A stretch of DNA of 64,000 nt from Salinibacterium sp. PAMC 21357 (lineage in GTDB: Bacteria > Actinomycetota > Actinomycetes > Actinomycetales > Microbacteriaceae), in NCBI RefSeq assembly GCF_000247645.1, contig NZ_AHWA01000004.1, forward strand, positions 1,116,001 through 1,180,000, read 5' to 3'. The position numbers were made by a program, and so were the translations under genes. Shown here one piece after another: positions 54,947 to 64,000 of the stretch. Every line of letters starts with the position of its first letter. Positions within the stretch are counted from its first letter, which is position 1. Below the pieces are notes generated by a model. The model was given only the letters and a program-made list of their open reading frames with translations. It did no database searches and was not told where the DNA came from.

Positions 54947-56157
54947 GTGGCGTCGGTGCGGGTGTAGGTGCGGACGACGCGGCTGCTGCTGCAAGCGGGG
55001 CGGGCTCGAACGCATCCCGCGTCATTGACGTGATTGTCGTCGGTGGCGGACCGATCGGTCTCGCCACTGCTATCAATGCACGGATGCACGGTCTCACCGC
55101 CCTCGTGATCGAGCCCCGCACCGGCGCGATCGACAAAGCTTGCGGCGAAGGAGTCATGCCCGGCGCCGTCACCGAACTCGCCGCCCTCGGGGTTCACCCG
55201 CACGGGCGGAGGATCGTCGGCATCAGCTATCAAGACGGGACCCGCACGGCCGACCACCGCTTCGCCTCGGATGCCGCGCTCGGCGTTCGGCGCACCGAGC
55301 TGCACCGGGCGCTCGCCGAGCGTGCGTTCGAACTCGGCGTCACGTTCGAGACCGGCAAGGTCGAGGCGATTGAGCAGCATAACGACGGCGCGTCGACTAG
55401 TCGCCGAGGCGGCGGCTCACGCAATGAGTTAAACGGGCGTGGCGACACAAACGCGCAGGCGCAGGAGCACGGCGGCGCGGTATCCGCGCACCTCGCCGAC
55501 GGTCGCACCATCGAGGGGCGGTGGATGCTCGGCTGCGATGGCCTGCACTCCACGGTGCGTGAGCTGGTTGGCCTGGCCGCGCACCCTCGCCGCGTGAGGC
55601 GACGTGATTCTCGGCGGTTCGGCATCCGGCAGCACTTTGAGGTTGCTCCGTGGACTGATCTCGTGGAGGTGCATTGGGCGCCGACCGCGGAGTTGTATGT
55701 CACGCCGGTGAGCGATACCGAGGTGGGTGTCGCGGTGCTCGGCCCGCGCGGAACGTCATTCGAGGACGCGTTGGCGAGTGTGCCAGCGCTCGCCGAACGG
55801 CTGCGCGGAGCGACGCCGACGTCGACAGTGCGGGGTGCTGGCCCGCTATTGCAGAACACGACCGGGCAGCGTGCGGGCCGAGTGCTGCTCGTGGGCGACG
55901 CTGCTGGCTACGTTGATGCGATCACGGGGGAGGGCATCCGCTTAGGGCTGGCAGAAGCGCGCGCCGCGATCGAGTGCATCGTCGCCGGCGCACCCGAACG
56001 CTACGAACGCGAGTGGCGGCGAGTGACCCGCGACTTTCGGATGCTCACGACCGGGCTTGTTGCTGCCGCGAACTCACCGCTGCGCCGAGCAATCGTGCCG
56101 CTCGCCGTGCGGCTGCCGCGACTTTACGGTCGCATCGTCGAGAGCCTGGCGCGCTGA
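54943..56157 (+). CDS. FAD-dependent oxidoreductase (phenolic-lipid hydroxylase candidate), 404 aa
   Basis: Group A flavin monooxygenase/geranylgeranyl-reductase-like protein. After an Ala/Gly-rich N terminus (25 residues) come the FAD motif VVGGGPIGLATA, the CGEGVMPGA segment and the C-terminal GDAAGYVDAITGEGIRLGL. A low-complexity insert of about 30 residues (around 145-175) is rich in Gly/Arg/Asn. By analogy with SrsC of Streptomyces it may hydroxylate the aromatic lipid made by the PKS. Start ATG overlaps the methyltransferase stop. Confidence 0.87.
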   Translation: MSGVGAGVGADDAAAAASGAGSNASRVIDVIVVGGGPIGLATAINARMHGLTALVIEPRTGAIDKACGEGVMPGAVTELAALGVHPHGRRIVGISYQDGTRTADHRFASDAALGVRRTELHRALAERAFELGVTFETGKVEAIEQHNDGASTSRRGGGSRNELNGRGDTNAQAQEHGGAVSAHLADGRTIEGRWMLGCDGLHSTVRELVGLAAHPRRVRRRDSRRFGIRQHFEVAPWTDLVEVHWAPTAELYVTPVSDTEVGVAVLGPRGTSFEDALASVPALAERLRGATPTSTVRGAGPLLQNTTGQRAGRVLLVGDAAGYVDAITGEGIRLGLAEARAAIECIVAGAPERYEREWRRVTRDFRMLTTGLVAAANSPLRRAIVPLAVRLPRLYGRIVESLAR

Positions 56158-56313
56158 CGCAGTACGTGCACGATGAACACTTCCCCCTTGATGAACTTCG
56201 ACTTTCGTCGAACGTGCTCGTCGACTGCTGTGAGGCTAGATATCGATTCGATCAACGTTTCTCTCAGGAGGCAACTCTCAGATTAGGGTGAGTTTCACTT
56301 AGGTTTTCAGTAG

Positions 56314-56349
56314 ACAGCGCAGACAGCACAGACAGCGCAGACCGCGCAG
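56314..56349 (+). repeat. Four 9-base tandem repeats
   Basis: ACAGCGCAG, ACAGCACAG, ACAGCGCAG, ACCGCGCAG in series upstream of a lipoprotein gene. A slippage-type minisatellite in a 220-base spacer. Confidence 0.8.
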
Positions 56350-56388
56350 GCCACACCGGCCTCACGTTCGGCACGAAGGGTGAAGTCG

Positions 56389-56850
56389 ATGAGAATTGAC
56401 GCTGAACATCATTCCCACGCAATTTCTCGCAAGAGTGGGCTCGTGGCTCTCCTTCTCGTATGCGGGTTCTCGCTCACCGCGTGCGTTGGTCCGAGCATCG
56501 CGTTCAAGGATGACGGCGACTGCGATGGTGCCGACGTCATAACAAATGATGATTCTGGTGACCTCATCGCATGCCTCATTGACGACGATAAGGTGGGCAT
56601 CCGCACGGGAGGAAGTAGCGGTCGGCAGTGGACGCCAACGAAAGCGTATGCGGCTGACGACGGCGTGATGCACGTTGAGTTTCGTCAACCACCATCGCTA
56701 CTGCCGAGCATGAACAACATTGAGTACACGCTCCACGTGCTCGAGATCCCTGACGGCGTTGACCGGGATCCGCTCGTGATCGAACAAACCTTCAACGATG
56801 AGTTCCCGAAAACGGTCGAACTGAAGCCTGCGGGTGAGAACCAGCAATGA
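56389..56850 (+). CDS. Putative lipoprotein 1, 153 aa
   Basis: Begins MRIDAEHHSH, with a hydrophobic helix and a lipobox LTACVG (Cys at about residue 32). The mature part has two Cys residues near DDGDCDG and DLIACL and a mixed fold of about 120 residues. No recognised family. A GTG 3 codons upstream is an alternative start. The stop overlaps the next ATG (ATGA), so both lipoprotein genes form an operon. Confidence 0.7.
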   Translation: MRIDAEHHSHAISRKSGLVALLLVCGFSLTACVGPSIAFKDDGDCDGADVITNDDSGDLIACLIDDDKVGIRTGGSSGRQWTPTKAYAADDGVMHVEFRQPPSLLPSMNNIEYTLHVLEIPDGVDRDPLVIEQTFNDEFPKTVELKPAGENQQ

Positions 56851-57347
56851 CCGTTACAAGCCGATTTTTGCATCACGGAGCAGCAGTCAGTATCGTCACG
56901 ATTGCCGTTGGTCTACTGACGGGGTGCACCTTTTCTGGTGCAAATACGACGGCTCTGTTAACGGTGTCTCCGGCAGAATCTGCTGCCCTCGCGCGGCAGG
57001 ATGATCAGACTGCCCGCCTCTATTTAGAAGCCTTGTATCCGCAGGTGGAGTTGCCTGAGGTGCCGGTGATTCGGTTTGTCACCGCTGTCGAGTTGCCGCA
57101 CTTCATGGCCAAATGTCTCGCGAGTCAGGGTGTCGAGGACGCAAATGATTCCTCGATGTCAGTAACGTTCGAAGACGGAGGCGCGGTGTCGCTGCACGAG
57201 GGGGTCGAAGTCACGCACGAGGAGCTCGTTGACCTTCTTGATCGTGAGGTACAGATCGTCATCTTCGACCAGGAGCCAGACGAAAAATATGACATAGCAA
57301 ATTACACCTGTCAGAGAATGTTTCCGCTCGACCCGAGAGTGCGTTAG
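56847..57347 (+). CDS. Putative lipoprotein 2, 166 aa
   Basis: A signal sequence with lipobox LLTGCT (Cys at about residue 27) and a mature acidic domain with two further Cys (AKCLASQ and YTCQRM), which may form a disulfide outside the membrane. No recognised family. Translationally coupled to lipoprotein 1. A hairpin overlaps its 3' end. Confidence 0.7.
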   Translation: MTVTSRFLHHGAAVSIVTIAVGLLTGCTFSGANTTALLTVSPAESAALARQDDQTARLYLEALYPQVELPEVPVIRFVTAVELPHFMAKCLASQGVEDANDSSMSVTFEDGGAVSLHEGVEVTHEELVDLLDREVQIVIFDQEPDEKYDIANYTCQRMFPLDPRVR

Positions 57348-57357
57348 CGCTCTCGGG
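57332..57357. terminator. Hairpin between convergent genes
   Basis: CCCGAGAGTG / CGCTCTCGGG, a 10-base stem with one G-T pair and a six-base loop. It covers the stop codon of lipoprotein 2 and faces the 3' end of the HAD gene. No T-run; likely serves both strands. Confidence 0.65.
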
Positions 57358-57383
57358 CGCTGCTAGTAGAACTGCGGCAAGCG

Positions 57384-58046
57384 CTAGCTCGGAAGCAGCA
57401 GCGGCAGCAGTTCTTCTGCTTTTGACACGACAGCGAGCGACCCTTCGGATTCGCCGGCGTTGCCGTAACCCCACTCGACATAGATGGTGGGGATGCCGTG
57501 TTCGTGGGCGCCTTCGATGTCATAGTCGCGATCACCGATCATGACCGGGTTGCTCACGTCAGCACCGATCATCTTGAGGCGCGTGAGGGCTTCGGCGATG
57601 ACGTCCTTTTTCGCGCTGCGAATCTCATCGATTGAGGCCCCAGCCATCACCCGGAAGTACTGCGTGAGGTTCGCGTGATCCAGAATGACGGATGCCGGAA
57701 ACTCGGGTTTCGAGGTTGCCAGCGATAGCGGAATTCCGCTCTTGTGCAGCTTCTTCAGGACCTTGGCCATGCCAGGAAAGATGTCGCTGCCGTGGGCGTT
57801 GTTGCCCTCCATGTAGTGGCGGCGGTACACGGCCAGTGCCTGTGCAGATTCGACGGCGGTGAATCCGGCGCGGTCGCGGAATGAGTCGAGAATCGGCGGA
57901 CCAACGTAGGCCCGCAGTTCTTCCTGTGACGGAACGGGGTAGCCCATCTCCTCAAACATGAATGCGAGGGATGTCGTGATTCCGGGCGCCGAGTCAGCGA
58001 TTGTGCCATCGAGGTCGACAAGAATGCAGGTCCAGTTATTAGCCAT
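57384..58046 (-). CDS. HAD-family hydrolase (phosphoglycolate phosphatase-like), 220 aa
   Basis: Haloacid-dehalogenase-fold phosphatase. Motif I LVDLDGTIADS near the N terminus, motif II in SLATSKPEF, and motif III/IV in VMIGDRDYDIEGAHEHG are intact, with a C1-type helical cap between. It resembles GpH/PpaX-type phosphatases; substrate unknown. The ATG at 58046 is chosen where similarity begins, though an ATG two codons upstream is possible. It lies 31 bases after nucS and is probably co-transcribed. Confidence 0.9.
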   Translation of the reverse strand: MANNWTCILVDLDGTIADSAPGITTSLAFMFEEMGYPVPSQEELRAYVGPPILDSFRDRAGFTAVESAQALAVYRRHYMEGNNAHGSDIFPGMAKVLKKLHKSGIPLSLATSKPEFPASVILDHANLTQYFRVMAGASIDEIRSAKKDVIAEALTRLKMIGADVSNPVMIGDRDYDIEGAHEHGIPTIYVEWGYGNAGESEGSLAVVSKAEELLPLLLPS

Positions 58047-58077
58047 TTGCATCAAGCCTAAGCGGCAAGCCTGAATA

Positions 58078-58773
58078 CTAGAACAACCGCATGTTGGGGT
58101 CGTCGAGTCCGCGCATCTCGTCATAGTCCAACAGCACACAGCGGATGCCGCGGTCCTTCGCCAGAGTGCGTGCCTGTGGCTTGATTTCCTGGGCGGCAAA
58201 AATACCCGTCACCGGAGCTAGCAGCGGGTCGCGGTTCATCAGTTCGAGGTAGCGCGTCAGCTGCTCGACGCCGTCAATGTCGCCGCGACGCTTGAGTTCT
58301 ACGGCAACGCTCGCACCCTTCTCGTCGGTCGCCAGAATGTCGACCGGCCCGATGGCGGTCATGTATTCGCGGCGCACGAGACGGTAGCCCTCGCCGAGAA
58401 TGTCGATGTGCTCGGCCAGCAGCTTCTGCAGGTGAGCCTCGACGCCATCCTTTTGCAGTCCGGGGTCGACGCCTAGTTCGTGGTTCGAGTCGTGCAGGAT
58501 TTCGTGAATCGAGACGATGAGCATGTCGGCCGACTTGGTGTGGGCGACTTTCCAGATCTCGGTGACTCCGGCATCCGACTGCTCAGTTTCGGGCTCGATC
58601 GTGGAGAGCACGCAGGGTGGGCTCATCCAGTTGAGAGGCTTGTAGGAGAGCGCATCGGAGTGCACGAGCACCGAGCCATCCGACTTCAGCAACAGCAGTC
58701 GTGTGGCGAGGGGCAGGTGGGCACTGAGGCGTCCGGCGTAATCAACGGAGCATTTGGCTATGACAAGTCGCAC
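58078..58773 (-). CDS. nucS: Mismatch-specific endonuclease NucS/EndoMS, 231 aa
   Basis: Core enzyme of the actinobacterial non-MutS/MutL mismatch repair pathway. It cuts both strands at G-T, G-G and T-T mismatches. The N-terminal [20 protein letters not shown] and [10 protein letters not shown] are signatures, and the C-terminal nuclease domain has [12 protein letters not shown] and [21 protein letters not shown] with the catalytic Asp/Glu/Lys. It ends DDPNMRLF, a likely clamp-binding tail. The start is GTG at 58773 preceded by AGGA; the longer frame is not needed. Confidence 0.95.
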   Translation of the reverse strand: MRLVIAKCSVDYAGRLSAHLPLATRLLLLKSDGSVLVHSDALSYKPLNWMSPPCVLSTIEPETEQSDAGVTEIWKVAHTKSADMLIVSIHEILHDSNHELGVDPGLQKDGVEAHLQKLLAEHIDILGEGYRLVRREYMTAIGPVDILATDEKGASVAVELKRRGDIDGVEQLTRYLELMNRDPLLAPVTGIFAAQEIKPQARTLAKDRGIRCVLLDYDEMRGLDDPNMRLF

Positions 58774-58875
58774 CGTCCTACGGTACTCGGAGAAGGTCCG
58801 TGGTGAATCATCCTGGGCGAGATTCATCGTCTGGCCGCGACGACGGCGGCCGTCCGCGTTCGAGCACCTGTCAGG

Positions 58876-59613
58876 ATGGTGACCATGTATGTCGCCACCT
58901 CCGGACCAGACGATGCGCCGCCCGTACTGCTTCTCCACGGTGGCGGTGTTGCGGGCTGGATGTGGGATTCACTGCGAGAGCGGTTGGAGACCGATTACCG
59001 GGTGATTGTTCCCGACCTCCCCGGCCACGGGCGCTCTGCCGACGAACCCTATGTTTCGCACGCCGCGACGGTCGCAGCGCTGGCGAGTCTCATCACGACC
59101 CCGGTCACCGTGATCGGGTTCTCGCTGGGCGCGCAGCTTTCGATTCTGCTCGCGTCGCACCACCCCCAACTCGTCACGAATGCCGTGATCGTGAGCGCGC
59201 AAGCAAAAGCTATGCCCTTCACGGGTCTCACGCTTGCCGCTCTAGGGGTCAGCGCGCCTCTCGCCCGCCAGCGCTGGTTCGCCAAGCTTCAAGCTCGCGA
59301 ATTGTTCGTTCCTCCTCACCAGATAGAGGACTACATCGCGACAAGTGCCGGCGTCACGAAAGAAAGCTTGCTGGCGGCCGTCGGTGAAAACATGAGATTC
59401 GAACTCCCGGCGGAGTGGTCGACCTTCGACGGTCGCGTATTGGTGATGGCGGGAACGAAAGAACGTCGGGTGATGCATGAGTCGGCCGCCGCGATTCACG
59501 AAGCTCAACCAGCCAGCACCCTCACGCTCGTCGAAGACTGCGGGCACGGCATCCCGCTGCAACGCCCGGACTGGTTCAGCGACCGCGTGCGGGAGTGGCT
59601 CGCTCAGGCCTGA
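58876..59613 (+). CDS. Alpha/beta hydrolase, 245 aa
   Basis: Serine hydrolase fold with oxyanion motif [12 protein letters not shown], nucleophile Ser in VIGFSLGAQ, an Asp in the penultimate strand region and catalytic His in [11 protein letters not shown]. No signal peptide. The substrate cannot be told from sequence. Divergent from nucS with about 100 bases between; no clear ribosome-binding site, and an ATG three codons downstream is possible. Confidence 0.88.
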   Translation: MVTMYVATSGPDDAPPVLLLHGGGVAGWMWDSLRERLETDYRVIVPDLPGHGRSADEPYVSHAATVAALASLITTPVTVIGFSLGAQLSILLASHHPQLVTNAVIVSAQAKAMPFTGLTLAALGVSAPLARQRWFAKLQARELFVPPHQIEDYIATSAGVTKESLLAAVGENMRFELPAEWSTFDGRVLVMAGTKERRVMHESAAAIHEAQPASTLTLVEDCGHGIPLQRPDWFSDRVREWLAQA

Positions 59614-59773
59614 CTGACGAGTCTCAAGAGCGCGGCCGCAGCGTATTCCATCGATCGGGGCCCGTCGTGACTGACGGGCGCGAAGCCGTTTCTCTGTGTC
59701 TGGCTTGTGTTCTCATCCTGAGAATGCGAGCCACGCTGTTGCCAATTCAGAACGTGTTCGGAATAATGGAGTT

Positions 59774-60250
59774 ATGTCAATCGCCACACCGCGTCCTGCG
59801 GTCACCTCTCAAGTGAAGTCCTCAGAGCTGTCGCGCAACTCCGCCGAGGTCTTTCACGCTGCCGAGCGCGGCCCCGTCTTGGTGACGCGGCGTGACGCTG
59901 AACCTTTGGTCCTCACCTCTAAAGCCGCGGCGGACGAGACCGATCAGGTTCTGTCGGCCGCTGCTTCACTTATTGGGGTAGCCGTCATGGTCGATCCCGA
60001 GGTTTTTGCTCAACGGCTGACTGACGCTTTTCCGTGGGCAGCAGCGCTTTCAGAGAACGAGCGTTCACTCTTCGCGGACGAGCTTGTTGCATCGGCGCGA
60101 GCGTGTTTCTCGCTCAAACAGCACAACCTTTTCCTCGGCACGCTGAACGGCTGGCGTGGCACTGCCGAGGCCTACGCGGCTGGGCTGCGAAACACGACCA
60201 ACGACTGGCTCGATGTCGCGGCTGAAGTCGCCGACCCGCGCGCGTCTTGA
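59774..60250 (+). CDS. Phd/YefM-like antitoxin with C-terminal extension, 158 aa
   Basis: Residues about 15-50 match the Phd/YefM fold (SSELSRNSAEVFHAAERGPVLVTRRDAEPLVLTS). The remaining 100 residues form an extra helical domain (SENERSLFADELVASARACF) not usual in this family of 80-90-residue proteins. TGGAG precedes the ATG. Its stop overlaps the TTG start of a RelE-like toxin (TTGA). By family, it should repress its promoter and block the toxin. Confidence 0.8.
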   Translation: MSIATPRPAVTSQVKSSELSRNSAEVFHAAERGPVLVTRRDAEPLVLTSKAAADETDQVLSAAASLIGVAVMVDPEVFAQRLTDAFPWAAALSENERSLFADELVASARACFSLKQHNLFLGTLNGWRGTAEAYAAGLRNTTNDWLDVAAEVADPRAS

Positions 60251-60585
60251 GCCCCAAGAATCCATCGGTGCCGCGACCGATCAAGAGAGCTGAGTTCGCG
60301 ATCGTTTGTGCGACCACCTCCGCCGAAAAGGGCTGGCGTGATGTTCGGGCGACCCAACTCAATGCGGTTGTCGACGCGTGGGACCGCCTGACGCGCGATC
60401 CGCAGAGCATCGACGGCACTTGTCATCCGCTCAAGGGCGACCTTGCGGTAGTGGTGCGTGAAGGTAAAAGCCACGACCAATGGCAGTACGAACTCAAAAA
60501 TGGCGCGCGCATTTGGTTTTATGTTGAGGGCAAAACTGTGAACCTAGTCGCTGTTCACACGGCGCACCCGAATCAAACGAAGTAG
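60247..60585 (+). CDS. RelE/ParE-superfamily-like toxin, 112 aa
   Basis: Small basic protein; the region WDRLTRDPQSIDGTCHPLKGDLAVVV followed by WQYELKNGARIWFYVEGKTVNLVAVHTAHPNQTK is the RelE-like beta-sheet with a C-terminal basic segment. Start is TTG at 60247, coupled to the antitoxin stop. Cleavage of ribosome-bound mRNA is the usual activity of the family; here it is inferred. It converges on an MFS gene with a 33-base gap. Confidence 0.8.
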   Translation: MSPKNPSVPRPIKRAEFAIVCATTSAEKGWRDVRATQLNAVVDAWDRLTRDPQSIDGTCHPLKGDLAVVVREGKSHDQWQYELKNGARIWFYVEGKTVNLVAVHTAHPNQTK

Positions 60586-60618
60586 ACACCCGAGAATCAT
60601 CGAGGAAGCTGCGCGGTG

Positions 60619-62036
60619 CTACTTGCCGGGGCGCTTGCGCTTGAACTTGCCCAAGCCGCGACGCTCGTTCTCGCGCTGAGCTTCTTCGATCTGCTCGGGG
60701 GTGATGACGAAGTGCATTTCGGTGGTCGCCATTGTGATGGCAATGGATGTCGTACCCGGCGACGAGAAGTCGACGTACGGGAAAGCGTGGCGGCCTGCCA
60801 ACTCGCGGGCGTAGGGCGAAAGTAGCCCGGAAATGATGGCGAGAACGACGATCAGCAGCAGTGCGTGCAGCACGCCGACCTGGTCGCTGAGTACCCCGAT
60901 CATGGGTGGTCCGATGAGCGTTGAGGCGTAGGCGATGGTCGCTACCGCGGTGACTCTGGCGGTGGCACGCTTGGGGTCGTCGGCGGCGGCCGAGATGCCG
61001 ACGGGGAAGCCGAGCGCAGCGCCTGCACCCCAAAGGGCGGTGCCGATGACGGCAAGCAGAACGACTGGCGAGAAGATGACGAGCAACAAGCCGGCGGCTG
61101 CGAGACCAGCGGATGCTCGCAGTACGGGTACACGACCGAAGCGGTCGAGGGCGCGAACCCCGAAGAAGCGGGTAGCGGTCATGGCGGTCACGAAGACGCC
61201 AAAGATCAGCGTGCCGAAGGCGTTGGAGATCTCATAGCCGTCGACCATGGCGAGAGCGAGCCAATCGATCGCCGAGCCTTCAGCGAAGGCCATCCCCAGC
61301 ACAATGATGCCGATCAGGATGGTGCGGGGTTCGAGCCAGACGCTCCTCAGCTTGGGCGCGGTCAGCTCTCCCGCGGCGATCTTCATCTCGACAGTGTTCG
61401 GCGGGGGATCGGCGAGTCTCTCCGGAAGGATGAACGCCGAAACGAGCAGCGCGGTGATCAGCACGATCGCCGAAACCACGATCAGGTGAGTAGCGAGAGG
61501 AACGTGGAGTGCTTCTGCCGCCGCCCCGAATCCAGCCCCCGCCATCGTTCCGAGGCTGTAGAAACCGTGCAGGGTCGGCATGCTTGAGCGACCGAGCAGT
61601 CGTTCGTTGGCGGTGCCCGACAGGTTGATCGCGACATCGTAAGTACTGAAAGCCAAGCCGAATACGGCGAGGGAGATCACGGCACCGAGGAAGCTGCCGA
61701 GCACACCAATGATGATCGCGGTGGCTGCGAGCGAACCCACGAACAGCAGCACGCACACCCGCACCACGATTCGAGCGCCGAACCGTTCGACAAGTTTGCC
61801 GGCAACGAGCAGCCCAAGAAGAGACCCGATGGCGAGCCCAAACAGCAGGATGCCGATCTCGGAGTGGCTGGCATCAAACGTGTCACGCACCGTCGGGATG
61901 CGGCCGACCAACTGGCAAACGAAAAGCCAGCGAGTGCGAAAAGCGTCGCGATCGCATTGCGCCACGAGAGCACTTGGCGGGTGGTGAGGCCGTGGGGAAG
62001 AGATGGTGGTGTGGCGGCCGAGTCAGAGGCTGTCAT
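60619..62036 (-). CDS. MFS transporter (frameshifted in this sequence)
   Basis: About twelve membrane helices. The correct N terminus is MTASDSAATPPSL with LFALAGFSFASW in the first helix, then the frame shifts to VGRIPTVRDTF, where the rest continues to a basic C terminus (ERRGLGKFKRKRPGK). One base is missing at about 61907 (minus strand TTGG then TCGG; a third G gives Trp-Val-Gly-Arg). Restored length is 472 residues. The sequence resembles fucose/sugar or drug MFS proteins; substrate unknown. A sequence error is likely. Confidence 0.88.
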
Positions 62037-62110
62037 CAGTCAATTGTAAGGCTCACCATCGGTGTCGGATTCGCAGTGTGTGCATAAGGAGTAGGCCCTA
62101 GGCTGTGTGC

Positions 62111-64000
62111 ATGACTGCCGAATCGACCTTGCCTTCTGGAATTGCTGTTCACGATCTCGATCCGAAAGTTCGCCCTCAAGACGATCTCTTTCGTCATGTG
62201 AATGGTGCGTGGATTGACCGCACCGAGATTCCGGCAGACAAGGCTCGCTATGGCTCTTTCATGGTGTTGGCGGAAGAGTCTGAAGTGGCCGTTCGCGACA
62301 TCATCATCGAGTCACAGTCCGCCGAGCCTGGTACCGAAGCCCGCAAGGTTGGCGACCTCTACGCCAGCTTTCTCGACGAGGCCCGTGCCGATGAGTTAGG
62401 GGCCGACCCTATCGCCCCACAGCTTGCCGAGGTTGCGGCTGTCGACTCCATCCCCACCCTTCTCAGCACCCTAGGCCGCCTCGAACGTGGCGGCACCAGT
62501 GGCTTCTTCCAGCTCTTCGTCGACAACGACCCTGGCAACCCCGAGCGCTACCTCGTCTTCATCGAGCAGGGTGGGCTTGGCCTTCCCGACGAGTCGTACT
62601 ACCGCGAAGAGAAGTTCGCCGAGATTCTCGCGAAGTACGAAACCTTCATTGAGCGGATGCTGACGCTCGCCGGCCTCGACGCTCCCGCCGAGCGTGCCGC
62701 CCGCATCGTGGCCCTCGAAACTCAGATCGCGTCAAAGCACTGGGATAACGTCGCCAACCGCGACAGTGAAAAGACGTACAACCCGATGACCTGGCAGGCA
62801 GCCAACGATCTCACCGGTGCCGTCGACTTGACCGTGTGGCTCGACGCCATTGATGTTCCGGCCCACGCTCTCGACGAGGTCGTTGTGCGCCAACCGAGCT
62901 TCGTGGAAGGGCTCGAGGCGGTACTGAGCGACGACCACTTGCAGGCCTGGCGGGACTGGTTGTCGTGGCAGGTCATCCGCAACAACGCGGCGTACCTTTC
63001 GGGCGACTTCGTTGAAGCCAACTTCGATTTCTATGGCCGCACCCTTTCGGGAACACCGCAACTTCGTGCCCGCTGGAAGCGTGGGGTTTCGCTCGTTGAG
63101 GGTGTGCTCGGCGAGGCTGTCGGAAAGATTTATGTCGAGCGTCACTTTCCTCCGACGGCAAAGACGGCCATGGATGTGCTCGTCGCCAACCTCGTTGAGG
63201 CCTACCGTCAGTCGATAACCCACCTTGAATGGATGAGCGCCGCCACCCGCGAGCGTGCTCTCAACAAGCTCGACAAGTTCACCCCCAAGATCGGTTTTCC
63301 CGAAAAGTGGCGTGACTATTCGACCCTCGAGATCAGCGTGGATGACCTTGCCGGCAACATGCGTGCCGCCACGAGTTCGAATTTCAGCGTGAGCTCGGCA
63401 AGATCGGCAAGCCCCTCGACCGCGACGAGTGGTTCATGACCCCGCAAACCATCAACGCGTATTACAACCCTGGCTTCAACGAAATTGTGTTCCCTGCCGC
63501 TATCTTGCAGTACCCGTTCTTTGACGAGGGCCGGGATGACGCCGCCAACTATGCCGCAATCGGTGCCGTTATCGGGCACGAAATTGGTCACGGCTTCGAC
63601 GATCAGGGCGCCAAATACGATGGCGATGGTCGACTCATTGACTGGTGGACGGCCGAAGATAAGGCCGCGTTCGAGGAGCGCACGAAGTCGCTCATCGATC
63701 AGTACAACGCTCTCGCTCCGGCGCAGGTGCCCGAACATCACGTGAATGGTTCTCTCACGATCGGCGAGAACATTGGTGACCTCGGCGGGCTCGCCATCGC
63801 GTGGAAGGCCTACCTGATCTCCCTGGGTGGAGCAGAACCGCGCATCATTGACGGTCTCACTGGTGCCCAACGATTCTTCATGTCGTGGGCGCAGGCCTGG
63901 CAGCAAAAAGGCCGGGACGAAGAGGTGATTCGTTTGCTGGCGATTGACCCTCATTCACCGAATGAATTCAGATGTAATCAAATTGTTCGCAACATCGATG
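62111..64000 (+). CDS. M13-family zinc metallopeptidase (frameshifted, and cut by the window end)
   Basis: Neprilysin/PepO-type endopeptidase without a signal peptide. Zinc motif HEIGH lies in AVIGHEIGHGFDDQGAKYDG and the third ligand in GENIGDLGGLA; the first 420 residues are the helical N-terminal domain. The frame breaks near 63372: GCCAC is followed by GAGTTCGAATTTC, where an extra C restores ACC GAG and continues into ELGKIGKPLDRDEWF. The reading continues to the window end at NEFRCNQIVRNID, a few residues short of the usual C terminus. Sequence error is likely. Confidence 0.9.

Noticed and set aside
58800-59387. 195-residue frame overlapping nucS 5' flank and the hydrolase
   Set aside because: Arg-rich shadow of the hydrolase gene, which has a complete catalytic set.

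Overview
The window comes from the replication-origin region of a moderately high-G+C actinobacterium, most likely of the family Microbacteriaceae (Leifsonia/Salinibacterium-like). This rests on the actinobacterial order rpmH-dnaA-dnaN-gnd-recF-DUF721(dciA)-gyrB-gyrA-DUF3566-tRNA-Ile-tRNA-Ala, on the fhaA-fhaB-pstP-rodA-pbpA-pknA-pknB wall-growth cluster with crgA and a class E sortase, and on NucS. The species assignment is inference.

Layout. 0-3.5 kb: a short-chain dehydrogenase facing an aminotransferase/ATP-grasp ligase pair. 3.5-9.6 kb: chromosome partition region with seven parS sites, then the leftward cluster rpmH-rnpA-yidD-yidC-jag-rsmG-parA-parB. 9.6-20.5 kb: DnaA boxes, dnaA, an oriC-like dnaA-dnaN spacer, and the rightward replication genes. 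The two arms diverge, so most essential genes run with the fork. 20.6-25.4 kb: two tRNAs, cyclophilin, rhomboid protease, crgA, sortase E, a tiny membrane protein and pabA. 25.4-34.2 kb: Ser/Thr kinase/PASTA, FHA and elongation operon on the minus strand. 34-38 kb: LytM-type peptidase, tRNA-Leu, pyridoxal kinase, a lipoprotein and a DUF2834 protein.

37.5-48.7 kb is a carbohydrate-utilisation locus: LacI regulator, sugar ABC importer without its own ATPase, an SDR, two heparinase II/III-fold proteins, a DUF624 protein and an MFS transporter. Operator-like sites and a hairpin between the binding-protein and permease genes are visible. It reads as import and breakdown of a uronate-type polysaccharide (inference). 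49-53 kb: TetR/alcohol dehydrogenase divergon with a perfect operator palindrome, a DoxX-like protein and a HipBA-type toxin-antitoxin operon with a nested palindromic promoter. 53.3-56.2 kb: type III polyketide synthase, ICMT-family methyltransferase and FAD oxidoreductase, laid out like known phenolic-lipid/alkylpyrone operons. 56-64 kb: two lipoproteins, HAD phosphatase, NucS, a hydrolase, a Phd/RelE-like pair, an MFS transporter and an M13 peptidase cut by the window end.

Five conserved genes (yidC, dnaA, sortase, an MFS transporter, M13 peptidase) each lack exactly one base, giving a frameshift. Because dnaA and yidC are essential, and the losses are all single bases, mostly in or next to short homopolymers, residual sequencing error is the simplest explanation. 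I saw no insertion sequence, prophage, CRISPR array or rRNA gene.
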